The notes: generated by a model from the sequence alone, not told the origin. Shown: positions 7,729 to 16,696, counted from the first letter of the stretch. The stretch is 64,000 nucleotides of DNA from Arcobacter roscoffensis (GCF_024267655.1 NZ_CP100595.1:1054001-1118000); one strand, 5' to 3'. Translations and numbers: made by a program.

Positions 7729-9546
7729 ATTCTTCTCTTTTTTGATATGTAAATCAAGTTGAGGAAATGGTATCTCAATATCGTGTTTGTATAAAGCATT
7801 ATAAATTAAAATTAAAAAATCAGATCTTAACGAGTTTGGTTGAAGTTTATCATTTGCTTTTATCCAAACTAAAAGCTCTAAATCAACGCTACTTGTATTC
7901 ATATTTTCAAGTCTAATTTCAGGTTTCTTATCGTCATTATTTTTTACATATTTTAAATCACTATTTTCTAATTCTTCTAAAACAACTTCTTTTACTTTTT
8001 CAATTTTTGTACCATACGCAACTCCAAAAGGAATATGAAGTCTTCTTGATGGGTCTTCTAGTGTCCAGTTGATTACATTGTTTTGAATAAAAGATGAATT
8101 TGGCACTACAATATCAATATTATCAAAAGTTTTAATAGTCGTTGACCTAATTCTAATATCTGTAACTGTTCCTTTTAATAAATCATTTATTTCTATAATA
8201 TCACCAATTCTAATAGTTCTTTCAAACATTAAAATTACACCAGCAATTAAGTTTGAAACAACTGTCTGTAAACCAAAACCAATACCAATAGATAATGCCC
8301 CAGCAATTAATGAAATAGATGACATATCTATTCCTAAGCTACTCATCGCAATCATAAATGTAATTATTACAATAATATAAAAACCTACATTTGATGAAAG
8401 TTTTAGAGACATTTGGCTCATATTTGGCCACTTTTTAGCAATATTTGCAAGCCATTTTTTATAAATAACTCCAATTACAAAACCAAATACTATTAGTAAA
8501 ATAGCTTTTATTAAACTAAATAGTGTTATTGCTTGTTCATTGTAAACAAAAATTGGTGATGTTATATATCCCCAAATTTGTTTTAAAATATCTTGACTTT
8601 GATATATTGAGTTACTTAAAAAAAGTTTAGTATTTCCAAGATGTTTTTTTGCTAAACTTTTTATAAACTCATCTACTTTTTCATACTGTTTTTTATCTTT
8701 TAATAATAGCTCACTAAAAAGATTTTCTTTTAATGTATATACCTTTATTAACTCTTTTTCATTTTGATTTTTTATAAAAAATATACTTTGTTTGAAAAGA
8801 ATATCTAAGCTTTTTTGAATTTGCTCTTGAATCTGAACATTTTTTGCTTCAATTTTATTTGCAAACAACAAAATATTTTTACTATTTTCTTCAATATTCT
8901 CTTTTTCTAGTTCTATTTCATAGGCTGTTTTATCTTCAATTAGTTTTTTGATTTTTTTGTTTATATCTTCTAAATCTTTTACTAATTTATTTATATCAAA
9001 ACTTTTGATTTTTGAGATAAATTCAAAAAGAGACTTTTCATATCTATCTTCAATCTTTTTTAACTCTTTAACTCTTTGTTCAATATTGCTTTTTTGAGTT
9101 CTGTAATAAGCATATTGCAATTGATATGTTAAAAGGTTTTGTTTATCTTGTTCGATAATATCTTCAATACTTTTCTTTAAAAATATTAATTTATTTTGTA
9201 CATCACCTAATAAACTATTTTGAGTATCTATTTTTATTTGTGTTTTGGCTAAAGTTAAAGTAGCTTCAAAATATGTATCAATATTTATATCTTTATTTGC
9301 AAAATATGAATTGTCAAATTTTTCTATATTTATATCTTTAGAAATAAGCTCTCTTAGTCTTTTTAAATTAACTTTTTGAGTATTGATTATTTCTTGTGAA
9401 AACTCTTGTTTTTTTGATGATTCTTCAATCTTTTTTTCTAAGTCTTCATAGAATTTAGGATTGTTTTTATTTTCAAATAAACTATTGTCTATTTGAGCTG
9501 AATTTAAAAAAAGTGCTAGTGAAAAAATCACTAATAAACTTCTCAT
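7717..9546 (-). CDS. MscS-family mechanosensitive channel with long periplasmic coiled coil
   Basis: 609 residues. Signal peptide (about 1-18, ending NSAQ) followed by about 320 residues of mostly helical, Lys/Glu-rich periplasmic sequence, then TM helices at about 340-480 and a MscS core. The pore-lining helix region is SLIAGALSIGIGFGLQTVVSN followed by GVILMFERTIRIGDIIEI, the MscS signature, then a cytosolic beta/alpha domain (RIRSTTIKTFDNIDIVVPNS). It should act as an osmotic safety valve in the inner membrane. Long N-terminal extensions of this type occur in MscK/YbdG-like members. Start ATG with AAAGG upstream. Relevant context: ectoine use in the same window points to osmotic change. 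Confidence 0.93.
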   Translation of the reverse strand: MRSLLVIFSLALFLNSAQIDNSLFENKNNPKFYEDLEKKIEESSKKQEFSQEIINTQKVNLKRLRELISKDINIEKFDNSYFANKDINIDTYFEATLTLAKTQIKIDTQNSLLGDVQNKLIFLKKSIEDIIEQDKQNLLTYQLQYAYYRTQKSNIEQRVKELKKIEDRYEKSLFEFISKIKSFDINKLVKDLEDINKKIKKLIEDKTAYEIELEKENIEENSKNILLFANKIEAKNVQIQEQIQKSLDILFKQSIFFIKNQNEKELIKVYTLKENLFSELLLKDKKQYEKVDEFIKSLAKKHLGNTKLFLSNSIYQSQDILKQIWGYITSPIFVYNEQAITLFSLIKAILLIVFGFVIGVIYKKWLANIAKKWPNMSQMSLKLSSNVGFYIIVIITFMIAMSSLGIDMSSISLIAGALSIGIGFGLQTVVSNLIAGVILMFERTIRIGDIIEINDLLKGTVTDIRIRSTTIKTFDNIDIVVPNSSFIQNNVINWTLEDPSRRLHIPFGVAYGTKIEKVKEVVLEELENSDLKYVKNNDDKKPEIRLENMNTSSVDLELLVWIKANDKLQPNSLRSDFLILIYNALYKHDIEIPFPQLDLHIKKEKNQAV

Positions 9547-9619
9547 TTTTTCTTACCTTTTTTTGCGTAATTATATCAGAAATTTTGATATAATCATGCA
9601 ATTTAATTAAGTAGGAAAA

Positions 9620-10648
9620 ATGGAAAATTTTTATGATATTTTAAAGCAATTAATTCGTATTCCAAGTGTTGTTGGAGCGGAGCACTCATTCTTTGTTTAT
9701 TTAAAAAGAGAACTAGAAGAGATGAACATAAAAGTGCAGTATTACGATGGTATTTTAGTTGCAATTGGTGATGAGCCAACTAGTGGCTATATCTCTGCTC
9801 ATGCTGATAGACATGGGCTTGTTTGTACTGGTCACAATGAGTTTCAGTATGCTGCTTTTATTGCAAAAAACCAAGCAGATTTAAAAGGAAATTCAAACTC
9901 AGAACAGATGCTAAAAAACTTTGAAATGAGATTTGTAAATCAAAAAGTTCAAGCTTATGAACCTTGGTCTGGTTCTTATTTAGGTTTAGGTGTAATTGAA
10001 GATGCTTTTTTATGTGAAAGAAGAAACAATATTATTTTTAAAGTAAAAGATTTAGAACATCTTTTACCTGGAACACCAATAGCATTTTTAGATAAATTAA
10101 CAATAGATAATGATTTGGTTTCTGCACAAATTGACAATGTTTTAAGTATTGCGATGATTTTACATCTTTATTCTCTTGGCTATAAAGGTACCGCATTTTT
10201 TACAGCTTCTGAGGAAGCAGGTAAGAGTTGGAGGTTTTTATTAGAGTATTTTAAAAGATTTGATATTTCTACAAAAGAACTATTAGTTTTAGATACAAGT
10301 CCTTATAAAAATATTGAGGATTTAAACCATCTAGATATAGTCTTAAGAAACAGAGATGAAAACGCATATTTTAGATCACCTCTAAAAAGTAAAATAAAAA
10401 AAATAGCATTAAAAAAGAAAATGAAGTATCACTATAAAGATGAGTATATGAAAAATATTATGAATCAAACAGGTGTTAAAACTTCTTTAGGGGTAACAGA
10501 ACTTGGAAGAATTATAAAAGCAAGTAAAGGCTCAATTCAAGGAACAACTCTGCAAGTTCCAACTATTGGTTATCATACAGTAGAAGAGACAACTTCAAAA
10601 GCTTCAATTGATAGTATGATGACTATTTTAAAAGAGTTATATTTATAG
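9620..10648 (+). CDS. M42-like zinc peptidase / deacylase
   Basis: 342 residues, cytosolic. Metal-ligand motifs in M42/M20-clan order are visible: SAHADRHG (about 59), QIDNVLSI (Asp bridging ligand, about 171), TASEEAG (catalytic Glu pair, about 195), LDTSPY (about 223) and GYHTVEET near the C-terminus. These match the glutamyl-aminopeptidase/endoglucanase-M family of cobalt- or zinc-dependent aminopeptidases. Divergent from the MscS gene with 73 bp between starts, and followed 7 bp later by a CorA-type transporter. Start ATG has TAGGAAAA upstream. Confidence 0.8.
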   Translation: MENFYDILKQLIRIPSVVGAEHSFFVYLKRELEEMNIKVQYYDGILVAIGDEPTSGYISAHADRHGLVCTGHNEFQYAAFIAKNQADLKGNSNSEQMLKNFEMRFVNQKVQAYEPWSGSYLGLGVIEDAFLCERRNNIIFKVKDLEHLLPGTPIAFLDKLTIDNDLVSAQIDNVLSIAMILHLYSLGYKGTAFFTASEEAGKSWRFLLEYFKRFDISTKELLVLDTSPYKNIEDLNHLDIVLRNRDENAYFRSPLKSKIKKIALKKKMKYHYKDEYMKNIMNQTGVKTSLGVTELGRIIKASKGSIQGTTLQVPTIGYHTVEETTSKASIDSMMTILKELYL

Positions 10649-10655
10649 GAAAATT

Positions 10656-11627
10656 ATGGAAGAAAAAAAAGGACTAATCTATGCTTATCTTTTAGATAAG
10701 CAAGGTGGTGCAAGAGAAATAAGTCTTGAAGATTATACAAATAGAAAAGAAGATGAGCTAATCTGGTTGCATTTTAATTATACAAATGATGAAAGTATAA
10801 ATTGGCTAGAAAATGAAAGTGGCTTGGATGAAGTTGTTATAAATGCTTTATTAACTCCTGAGACTAGACCTAGAACAGTTTTTTTAGAAGATTCTATTTT
10901 GATAGCTTTAAGAGGAATAAATTTTAATATAAACAGTGAACCTGAAGATATGGTTTCTCTTAGAGTATTTATAAATGAAAATACAATTATTACAAGTAAA
11001 AAAAGAAATATGCTTTCAGTTAGTGAAATAGCAAAAGAGTTACAGTCAAAAAAAGGAGTAAAAAGTTCATCTGAATTTTTAATAACTCTTACAGATAAAA
11101 TCACTTCTAAAATGCAAGAGACTATTGATGACTTAGAAGAGAATAGTCTAGATTTAGAAGAGAATATTTTAAGTGATGAGAATGTAAATATAAAAACAGA
11201 AATTTCATCTTTTAGAAAAGAACTGCTATCTTTGAAAAGATATTTATACCCTCAAAAAGATGCTTTAAATAAACTATGTTTTAACTCTATTTCATGGCTT
11301 AGTGATTATGATAAAATCAAATTAAAAGAAGTAACTGATCATCTAATAAGATATATTGAAGAGATTGAAACACTAAAAGATAAACTTAGTTTAATTCAAG
11401 AAGAGTTTACAAATAAAATAAGTGAACAAATGAATCAAAGGGTTTATATCTTATCTATTGTTTCAGCAATCTTTTTGCCCCTTGGTTTTTTTACTGGATT
11501 ATTTGGTATAAACGTAGGTGGAATTCCAGGAGTTGAGGATAAAAATGCTTTTAATATTTTTCTTGTAGCTTTAGTTATACTTTTGATAATACAACTTATA
11601 ATTTTTAAAAAGAAAAAATGGATTTAA
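10656..11627 (+). CDS. CorA-family divalent cation transporter, ZntB-like
   Basis: 323 residues. The N-terminal cytosolic domain of about 255 residues contains long helices (DKITSKMQETIDDLEE and the following coiled region). Two TM helices at the C-terminus are separated by the signature FGINVGGIPG. Classical magnesium CorA proteins carry GMN; GIN followed by GGIPG is typical of the ZntB/CmaX branch, which is linked to zinc. Ends in a short Lys-rich tail. Directly downstream of the M42-like peptidase (7-bp gap), so the two are probably co-transcribed; a metal supply or efflux link is plausible but unproven. Confidence 0.88.
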   Translation: MEEKKGLIYAYLLDKQGGAREISLEDYTNRKEDELIWLHFNYTNDESINWLENESGLDEVVINALLTPETRPRTVFLEDSILIALRGINFNINSEPEDMVSLRVFINENTIITSKKRNMLSVSEIAKELQSKKGVKSSSEFLITLTDKITSKMQETIDDLEENSLDLEENILSDENVNIKTEISSFRKELLSLKRYLYPQKDALNKLCFNSISWLSDYDKIKLKEVTDHLIRYIEEIETLKDKLSLIQEEFTNKISEQMNQRVYILSIVSAIFLPLGFFTGLFGINVGGIPGVEDKNAFNIFLVALVILLIIQLIIFKKKKWI

Positions 11628-11654
11628 GGATTCTATATTATTCTATAGAATCCT
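11627..11654. terminator. shared terminator between CorA and aspartoacylase-like genes
   Basis: AGGATTCTATA (11627-11637) pairs perfectly with TATAGAATCCT (11644-11654). The stem overlaps the stop of the CorA gene and the last codons of the convergent gene. Confidence 0.7.
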
Positions 11655-12690
11655 CTGTGTTTAGTTCATAAAACTCGCTTGTTTCTATGGCGTCTTCACT
11701 AAAATATTCTATTTTGTCTTCAGCCGTTTCAAGATTTTTAAATCTTCCTATATGAAAAATTGCATCTCCTTCATGAACTAAAGGTATTTCAGACTTACCT
11801 ATAATCACACCGTCAAAAGTTGCTTTTATAGCATATGAAATATCCTCTAATGGATCATCAATATAAGCTATGATTTCATCTGTTTTTACGGTATCTCCTA
11901 AAGCTTTTATAGTTCTTAAAATACCACTTTCACAAGCTCTTATCCAGTTACTACTTCTTGTAACAATAGGAAGTCTTCTAGTTTTTCTTTTTGTATTTTT
12001 AGGAAGCATATCAATTTCTCTTAAAATATTTATTATGCCTTTCACTCCAATTCTAATACAAGTTTCATCAAATCTTAAAGCTTCACCTGCTTCATACAAA
12101 AGTACAGGAATACCTTTTTCTTGTGATTGAGCTCTTAATGAACCATCTCTTAAAGAAGAGTGTAAAACCACAGGAGCTTGAAAGGCTTTTGCAAGATTAT
12201 ATGAAAATTCATCATTTAAATTTGCTCTAATTTGTGGTAGGTTTGATTTGTGAATAGAGGCTGTATGTAAATCAATTCCTAAATCGCAAATACTTACAAT
12301 CTCATCAAAAAATATCTTTGCAACTCTACTTGCTAGTGAGCCTTTTTGTGAACCTGGAAAACTTCTATTTAAATCTCTTCTATCAGGTGTATATCTTGAT
12401 AGAGTCATGATTCCATAGATATTTACAATAGGAATTAAAATCAAAGTACCTTTTAGTTTTTTTAAAATATTTAGTTTTTTTACTCTTCTAATAATTTCAA
12501 TACCATTTAATTCATCTCCATGAATAGAAGCACTTACAAAAACACAAGGGCCATCTTTTTTCCCTCTAAAAACATATACAGGGAGGTTTGCAGGTGTATT
12601 GTAAAGTTTGGGAAGCTTAATATTTACTCTTTTTGTTTCACCTCTTAAAATTTCAATACCACCTAAAATAAAAGCTTTAGATTTTTCCAT
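11638..12690 (-). CDS. succinylglutamate desuccinylase/aspartoacylase-family protein
   Basis: 350 residues. Zinc-carboxypeptidase-like motifs: ASIHGDELNG (His and Glu ligands, about 55), RDLNRSFPG (about 105), GIDLHTAS (third ligand, about 140) and LLYEAGEA (catalytic Glu region, about 198). The C-terminal domain is a barrel-sandwich-like beta domain (RACESGILRTIKALGD). It starts immediately after the rimK stop with its own AGGAG site. In many proteobacteria such a gene accompanies rimK, where its substrate is unknown. It belongs to the family of the classical ectoine enzyme DoeB, but the operon context argues for a RimK-related role here. Confidence 0.85.
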   Translation of the reverse strand: MEKSKAFILGGIEILRGETKRVNIKLPKLYNTPANLPVYVFRGKKDGPCVFVSASIHGDELNGIEIIRRVKKLNILKKLKGTLILIPIVNIYGIMTLSRYTPDRRDLNRSFPGSQKGSLASRVAKIFFDEIVSICDLGIDLHTASIHKSNLPQIRANLNDEFSYNLAKAFQAPVVLHSSLRDGSLRAQSQEKGIPVLLYEAGEALRFDETCIRIGVKGIINILREIDMLPKNTKRKTRRLPIVTRSSNWIRACESGILRTIKALGDTVKTDEIIAYIDDPLEDISYAIKATFDGVIIGKSEIPLVHEGDAIFHIGRFKNLETAEDKIEYFSEDAIETSEFYELNTEDSIE

Positions 12691-13614
12691 CTAAGCTCCT
12701 ATTCTATCTTTTTTAATTTTTCTTTTTATTGGTTCATTTGGAGTTACATTTCTTTCAATATAATTCATAATTTCCCCTGCAATATCTAGTTTAGTACTTG
12801 TTTCAATTCCTTCTAAACCAGGAGATGAGTTTACCTCCATTACTAAAGGACCTCTTTTTGAAGGAATCATATCCACTCCACAAACTCCAAGTCCCATAGC
12901 TTTAGCAGCAGCAAGAGCTGTTGATTTTTCTTTTCTTGTAAGTTTATGTGCAACAGCAGAGCCACCTTGGTGTAGGTTTGACCTAAAATCACCCTCAGCA
13001 CCTTGTCTTTTCATAGCTCCTACAACTTGTCCATCTACAATAAAAGCTCTAATATCAGCCCCACCTGCTTCTTCAATATATTCTTGAACAAGTAAGTTTA
13101 CATCCATTCCATAAAAAGCATCAAGAACTGACTTAGCTGCTTTTTCACTATCAACTAAAACAACACCAACACCTTGTGTTCCTTCTAAAATTTTTAAAAC
13201 TAAAGGTGCTCCACCACTTAAAGCAATAACATCTTTTGAGCTTGACATATTTGAAGCAAATACTGTTTTAGGCATATCTACGCCATTTTTTGAAAGTATT
13301 TGTAAGCTTCTTAGTTTATCTCTACTTCTTTTAATAGCTAAACTTCCTGTTACAGTAAATACATCCATCATCTCAAAGTGTCTAACCATAGCAGTCCCAT
13401 AAAAAGTTCTACTTGCACCAATTCTTGGAATAATAGCATCAGGAACTGGAAGTTCAACTCCTTGGTAGTTTATTTTTAACTCACCTTTCATTATCTCAAT
13501 ACTACATTTTAAAAAATCAATTACTCGAATATCCCAGTTTTTTGCTTTTCCTGCTTCAACTAGTCTTTTTGTAGAGTATAAAGATGGGTTCCTAGATAAA
13601 ATATAAACTCTCAT
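12691..13614 (-). CDS. rimK: RimK-type ATP-grasp ligase
   Basis: 307 residues, the normal size for RimK, which adds glutamate residues to the C-terminus of ribosomal protein S6 or makes poly-glutamate. N-terminal preATP-grasp domain (MRVYILSRNPSLYS) carries PRIGASRTFYG; the ATP-grasp core shows LEGTQGVGV (P-loop-like), LVQEYIEEAGGADIRAF and MEVNSSPGLEGIE (metal-binding Asn/Glu). Middle gene of SnoaL-like, rimK, aspartoacylase-like on the minus strand; adjoining genes are separated by 1 base or none. Start ATG with AAAGG located in the upstream gene end. Confidence 0.9.
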   Translation of the reverse strand: MRVYILSRNPSLYSTKRLVEAGKAKNWDIRVIDFLKCSIEIMKGELKINYQGVELPVPDAIIPRIGASRTFYGTAMVRHFEMMDVFTVTGSLAIKRSRDKLRSLQILSKNGVDMPKTVFASNMSSSKDVIALSGGAPLVLKILEGTQGVGVVLVDSEKAAKSVLDAFYGMDVNLLVQEYIEEAGGADIRAFIVDGQVVGAMKRQGAEGDFRSNLHQGGSAVAHKLTRKEKSTALAAAKAMGLGVCGVDMIPSKRGPLVMEVNSSPGLEGIETSTKLDIAGEIMNYIERNVTPNEPIKRKIKKDRIGA

Positions 13615-13615
13615 G

Positions 13616-14023
13616 TTATGCCTTTAATTGTTTTACTAATGTATTTAAATCACCAAGAACCCAAATACTTTTTATTTTGTTTTCATCAAATTTGAAAAAT
13701 GTAGCACCGTTATATAAAATTCTATTATTAGATGCTTCATACTCAAAAAGTTTTCCTGTATGCTTACCTGTATATAATGCTCTTACCGCAATACTATTGT
13801 TATCAACTACCATATCTATTATACTATGAAACAGTGATGGAATACCAGTATGAATTGTATTCATATACTCTTCAAACTCTTTTTTGCCATTTGTTTCTAG
13901 TCCTAGTGAACCATGAAAAGAGATGTTGTCATGAAATAAAATATCTATAAACTCTTTATTTTTTTTATTCCATAGTTCTTCATAATATAGTTTTACTAAA
14001 TCTTTATTTGTTAAATTCTTCAT
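13616..14023 (-). CDS. SnoaL/NTF2-like protein
   Basis: 135 residues. A SnoaL-type ester-cyclase/NTF2 cone fold is suggested by the opening KDLVKLYYEELWNKKN, the FHDNISFHGS segment and the final NKIKSIWVLGD strand, with length as usual for the family. Substrate unknown; many members bind small hydrophobic ligands and are not catalytic. It ends 1 base before the rimK start, so it is the first gene of that operon. Confidence 0.75.
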   Translation of the reverse strand: MKNLTNKDLVKLYYEELWNKKNKEFIDILFHDNISFHGSLGLETNGKKEFEEYMNTIHTGIPSLFHSIIDMVVDNNSIAVRALYTGKHTGKLFEYEASNNRILYNGATFFKFDENKIKSIWVLGDLNTLVKQLKA

Positions 14024-14076
14024 TTTATTCCTTAATATTAAAATAGAATAAGAAGATAAAAGGAAGCTAATATTTT

Positions 14077-14328
14077 TTAATTTTGGTTTTGATCTTGATC
14101 GTTTTCTTGATATTGCTCTGCTGGTTCATTTTCAGTAGTTGGTTCTTGAGAAATCAAACATTTATCAAACTCATATTCACATTTTTCTATACACATTTGA
14201 TCTTTAGTCTCACCTTGTGTTTGTTCGCATTTATCTGTACATCTTTCGAATACATCTTCACAATCAATTTCATTTGCATTTAAAGCAATTGTTAATACTA
14301 AAGAACTAAATAAGATTTTTTTTAACAT
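14077..14328 (-). CDS. small exported Cys-rich protein
   Basis: 83 residues with a clear signal peptide (MLKKILFSSLVLTIALNA) and a start preceded by TAGGAG. The mature part has six cysteines in a CxxxCxxxC-like arrangement (DCEDVFERCTDKCEQ and later MCIEKCEYEFDKC), indicating a disulfide-bonded helical hairpin, followed by a disordered Gln/Asn/Glu-rich tail. Twin-cysteine helical hairpins occur in periplasmic metal chaperones and small cytochrome-like or inhibitor proteins. No named family recognised. It stands alone, 53 bp upstream of the SnoaL-like gene on the same strand, so possibly same transcript. Confidence 0.7.
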   Translation of the reverse strand: MLKKILFSSLVLTIALNANEIDCEDVFERCTDKCEQTQGETKDQMCIEKCEYEFDKCLISQEPTTENEPAEQYQENDQDQNQN

Positions 14329-14677
14329 TCAAACTCCTATATAACAAATTTAACTTTTTCATAAGCTATCTTTGTTAGTATAAAAGTACTCAATATTTTA
14401 GAGTACAACATATAATCTAAAACTTACACAGACACCGCCAAATGTATTAAGTGTAGGTTTTAGAACTCTTGATAATTACATTCTTCTTATTCTATTTGCG
14501 AATTATAAATCAAAAAAAAAGATTTTACTCTTAAAAAAAACTTAAACTTAAATTGTGGTTAAAAAAGTGGCTTTTTTAGGGTCTTTTTCGTGCAAATTTT
14601 TTTTAAGAAAAATAAAATTTATTTTGAAAATTAGTATTGATAATTTGATTTTTATAAAATTATATAAAGAAAGTAAA
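14329..14677. other. gene-free AT-rich stretch with two hairpins
   Basis: About 350 bp without a convincing gene. CTAAAACTTACAC (14417-14429) pairs with GTGTAGGTTTTAG (14451-14463) with a single G-T pair, loop of 21 bases with the only G+C-rich patch here (ACCGCC). A second perfect hairpin AAAAAAG-TGG-CTTTTTT lies at 14561-14577, and the stretch 14580-14640 is rich in long A and T runs. The first could be a small RNA or the end of an unseen transcript. Confidence 0.35.
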
Positions 14678-14698
14678 TAGGGTATTAAAAATACCCTA
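14678..14698 (-). terminator. hairpin terminator of the 42-aa gene
   Basis: TAGGGTATT (14678-14686) and AATACCCTA (14690-14698) form a perfect 9-bp stem with a 3-base loop. On the minus strand the stop codon of the 42-aa reading frame lies in the loop/stem boundary. Confidence 0.5.
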
Positions 14699-14813
14699 TA
14701 AATTTATGATATTTGTATACAAACTTTTTACAAGTTTGAACCAACTCTAATAAAATAGAGTTCATCTCCTCAATCATACTTTTTTGTAAATAAGAATTTG
14801 AAATCGTAGCCAT
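14685..14813 (-). CDS. predicted 42-aa small protein
   Basis: ATG at 14813 preceded at proper spacing by AAAGG (complement of 14821-14825). The frame runs 42 codons (MATISNSYLQKSMIEEMNSI..., C-terminus KFIGYF) to TAA within a hairpin. Upstream on the same strand a TATAAT-like -10 box lies at 14844-14839. The predicted protein is helical, with an acidic first half and a basic aromatic C-terminus (KKFVYKYHKF). Start site, ribosome site, promoter-like box and terminator line up, which favours a real small gene. No homology known to me. Confidence 0.5.
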   Translation of the reverse strand: MATISNSYLQKSMIEEMNSILLELVQTCKKFVYKYHKFIGYF

Positions 14814-14939
14814 AATAAATCCTTTATTGTAAAGTTTTATTATATAAATATTTTATTAAAAAGTAAAATAAAAAGGTAAAATAAACTTTACTATAAAAAT
14901 AAAAAATGCTAAAATACACAAAAATAAAAAAGGAAGCCT

Positions 14940-15131
14940 ATGTTTTTTCAATTAAATGATAGAGTTTTTATCAATTTAAATAAAATTAGTAGAACAAAAA
15001 TTGACCATGTAGAAGATGGAATTAGAGTTAGATTTTATGAAGGTAAAGATCAAATTGCAAAGTCACAAAAATTTGATGATGTAAAATCAGCACAAAAGTG
15101 GCTAAAAAAAGCCCTAAACATCAAAAAATAG
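14940..15131 (+). CDS. small conserved-looking protein, unknown
   Basis: 63 residues with a good ribosome binding site (AAAGGAAG) and a normal codon profile. Sequence alternates short strands and a final amphipathic helix (DDVKSAQKWLKKALNIKK); no signal peptide or TM. It looks like a small alpha/beta cytosolic protein, perhaps RNA or nucleic-acid related given many Lys/Arg, but no family is recognised. Followed by an imperfect hairpin at 15150-15175. Confidence 0.65.
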   Translation: MFFQLNDRVFINLNKISRTKIDHVEDGIRVRFYEGKDQIAKSQKFDDVKSAQKWLKKALNIKK

Positions 15132-15149
15132 TCAAAAAACACTCAAAAA

Positions 15150-15175
15150 GAGGCAAAAACACTAGTTTTTACCTC
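15150..15175 (+). terminator. imperfect hairpin after the 63-aa gene
   Basis: GAGG-C-AAAAAC (15150-15160) pairs with GTTTTT-A-CCTC (15165-15175) with one mismatch and a 4-base loop. No T-run follows the stem, so the terminator call is tentative. Confidence 0.35.
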
Positions 15176-15255
15176 TGTAAACTTTAAATAACACTAAATC
15201 CCACTTTTATCACTCTTCTTACTGCTAAACTGCTTCTAGTTAAAAAGGAGAAAAA

Positions 15256-16692
15256 ATGTTAGCTGAAATTAATGACTTTTTAAATAACTTAATCTGGGGA
15301 AATATTTTAATATATTTACTTCCTGCTTTAGGTATATTTTTTACGGTTGCGTCAAGATTTGTACAGTTTAGATATTTCTTTAAAATGTTTAGAGTTTTAA
15401 GAGATACTGTACATGATAAAGAAGGACATATTAGTTCTTTCCAAGCTTTAATGCTTAGTGTTGCAGGTCGTGTTGGTGGTGGAAACATTGCTGGTGTTGC
15501 TGTTGCTATTACTCTTGGAGGTCCAGGTGCTGTGTTCTGGATGTGGATTATTGGTCTTATTGGTATGAGTACAAGTTTCTTTGAGTGTTCTTTAGCTCAA
15601 TTATATAAAGAAAAAGATGGTGAAGATTCAGGTGTATATAGAGGTGGTCCTGCTTACTATGTTACAAAAGCACTAGGACAAAAATGGTTAGGTGTAATTA
15701 TTTCTATTCTTTTAATGATTACTTTTGGTTTTGCGTTTAATGCAACTCAATCATTTATTATCTCAACTTCTTTTGAATCATCATTTGATATTCCTACTTG
15801 GATTACAGGGGCAGTTATTACTGTGATTTTTGCAGCTGCAATTTTTGGTGGTATTAAAAGAATTACTAAATTCTCAGAAGTAATCGTTCCTGTAATGGCA
15901 GTTGGATATTTACTTATTGCTATTGTGGTTATTGCTTTAAACTTAGAAAAAATCCCAGATTTAATTACTATGATTGTAACAGAAGCTTTCAATCCTTCAT
16001 CTGCTATTGGTGGTGGTATTGGTGCTGTTATACTTCAAGGTGCAAAAAGAGGTATGTTCTCAAATGAAGCTGGACTTGGTTCTGCTCCGAATGTTGCAGC
16101 AGTTGCTTATGTTGCTCACCCAGTACAACAAGGTATTGTTCAATCATTCTCTGTATTTATTGATACAATTATTCTTTGTTCTTGTACGGCGTTTATTATT
16201 CTTTTATCTGGTGTTTATGTTCCAGGTCAAGAAGGTGTTCAAGGTGTATTATTAACTCAAAATGCTTTAGTTGAACATATTGGACCATTTGGTGGATATT
16301 TTGTAACTGTTGCATTATTTTTATTTGGTTTATCTTCAATGTTGTATAACTATTATCTTGCAGAAAATAGTGTAAACTTCTTCTCAAAAGGTAATACAAC
16401 ATTATTCAATGGATTTAGAGTTTTATGTGTTGCTTTAATTGTATGGGGATCATTCCAAGACCTAGGGTCTATATTCTCATTTGCTGATTTATCAATGGGA
16501 TTATTAGCTGTAATTAACTTAGTTGTACTTGCAATTTTATACAAGCCAGTTCTTAAACTTATTAAAGGTTACGATAGACAATTAAAAGAGGGTAGAAAAC
16601 CTGTTTTAAGATACAATGACTATCAAGAATTTAAAATTGATAAAGATACATGGAAAGAAATTGTTGATAATATCAATGATAAAAAAGCTTAA
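15256..16692 (+). CDS. alanine/glycine:cation symporter (AGCS family)
   Basis: 478 residues with about 11 TM helices and the AGCS signature: SVAGRVGGGNIAGVAVAI followed by GGPGAVFWMWIIGL near residues 70-105, GGPAYYVTKALG, and NEAGLGSAPNVAAVAY around 270. These sodium- or proton-coupled symporters import alanine or glycine; the exact substrate cannot be read here. Strong ribosome site (AAAAAGGAGAAAAA) before ATG. A strong terminator follows. The next gene downstream is a histidine kinase with response regulator, which might respond to the same nutrient (inference). Confidence 0.93.
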   Translation: MLAEINDFLNNLIWGNILIYLLPALGIFFTVASRFVQFRYFFKMFRVLRDTVHDKEGHISSFQALMLSVAGRVGGGNIAGVAVAITLGGPGAVFWMWIIGLIGMSTSFFECSLAQLYKEKDGEDSGVYRGGPAYYVTKALGQKWLGVIISILLMITFGFAFNATQSFIISTSFESSFDIPTWITGAVITVIFAAAIFGGIKRITKFSEVIVPVMAVGYLLIAIVVIALNLEKIPDLITMIVTEAFNPSSAIGGGIGAVILQGAKRGMFSNEAGLGSAPNVAAVAYVAHPVQQGIVQSFSVFIDTIILCSCTAFIILLSGVYVPGQEGVQGVLLTQNALVEHIGPFGGYFVTVALFLFGLSSMLYNYYLAENSVNFFSKGNTTLFNGFRVLCVALIVWGSFQDLGSIFSFADLSMGLLAVINLVVLAILYKPVLKLIKGYDRQLKEGRKPVLRYNDYQEFKIDKDTWKEIVDNINDKKA

Positions 16693-16696
16693 AAGT

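Noticed and set aside
11638-12690. Aspartoacylase-like gene as the missing DoeB
   Set aside because: It is in a tight operon with rimK 6 kb away and reads in a different transcription unit; the M20 gene inside the ectoine operon is a better candidate. Not fully excluded.
14561-14577. AAAAAAG-TGG-CTTTTTT hairpin as a terminator of a hidden gene
   Set aside because: No reading frame or promoter leads into it from either side; it may just reflect long A/T runs.
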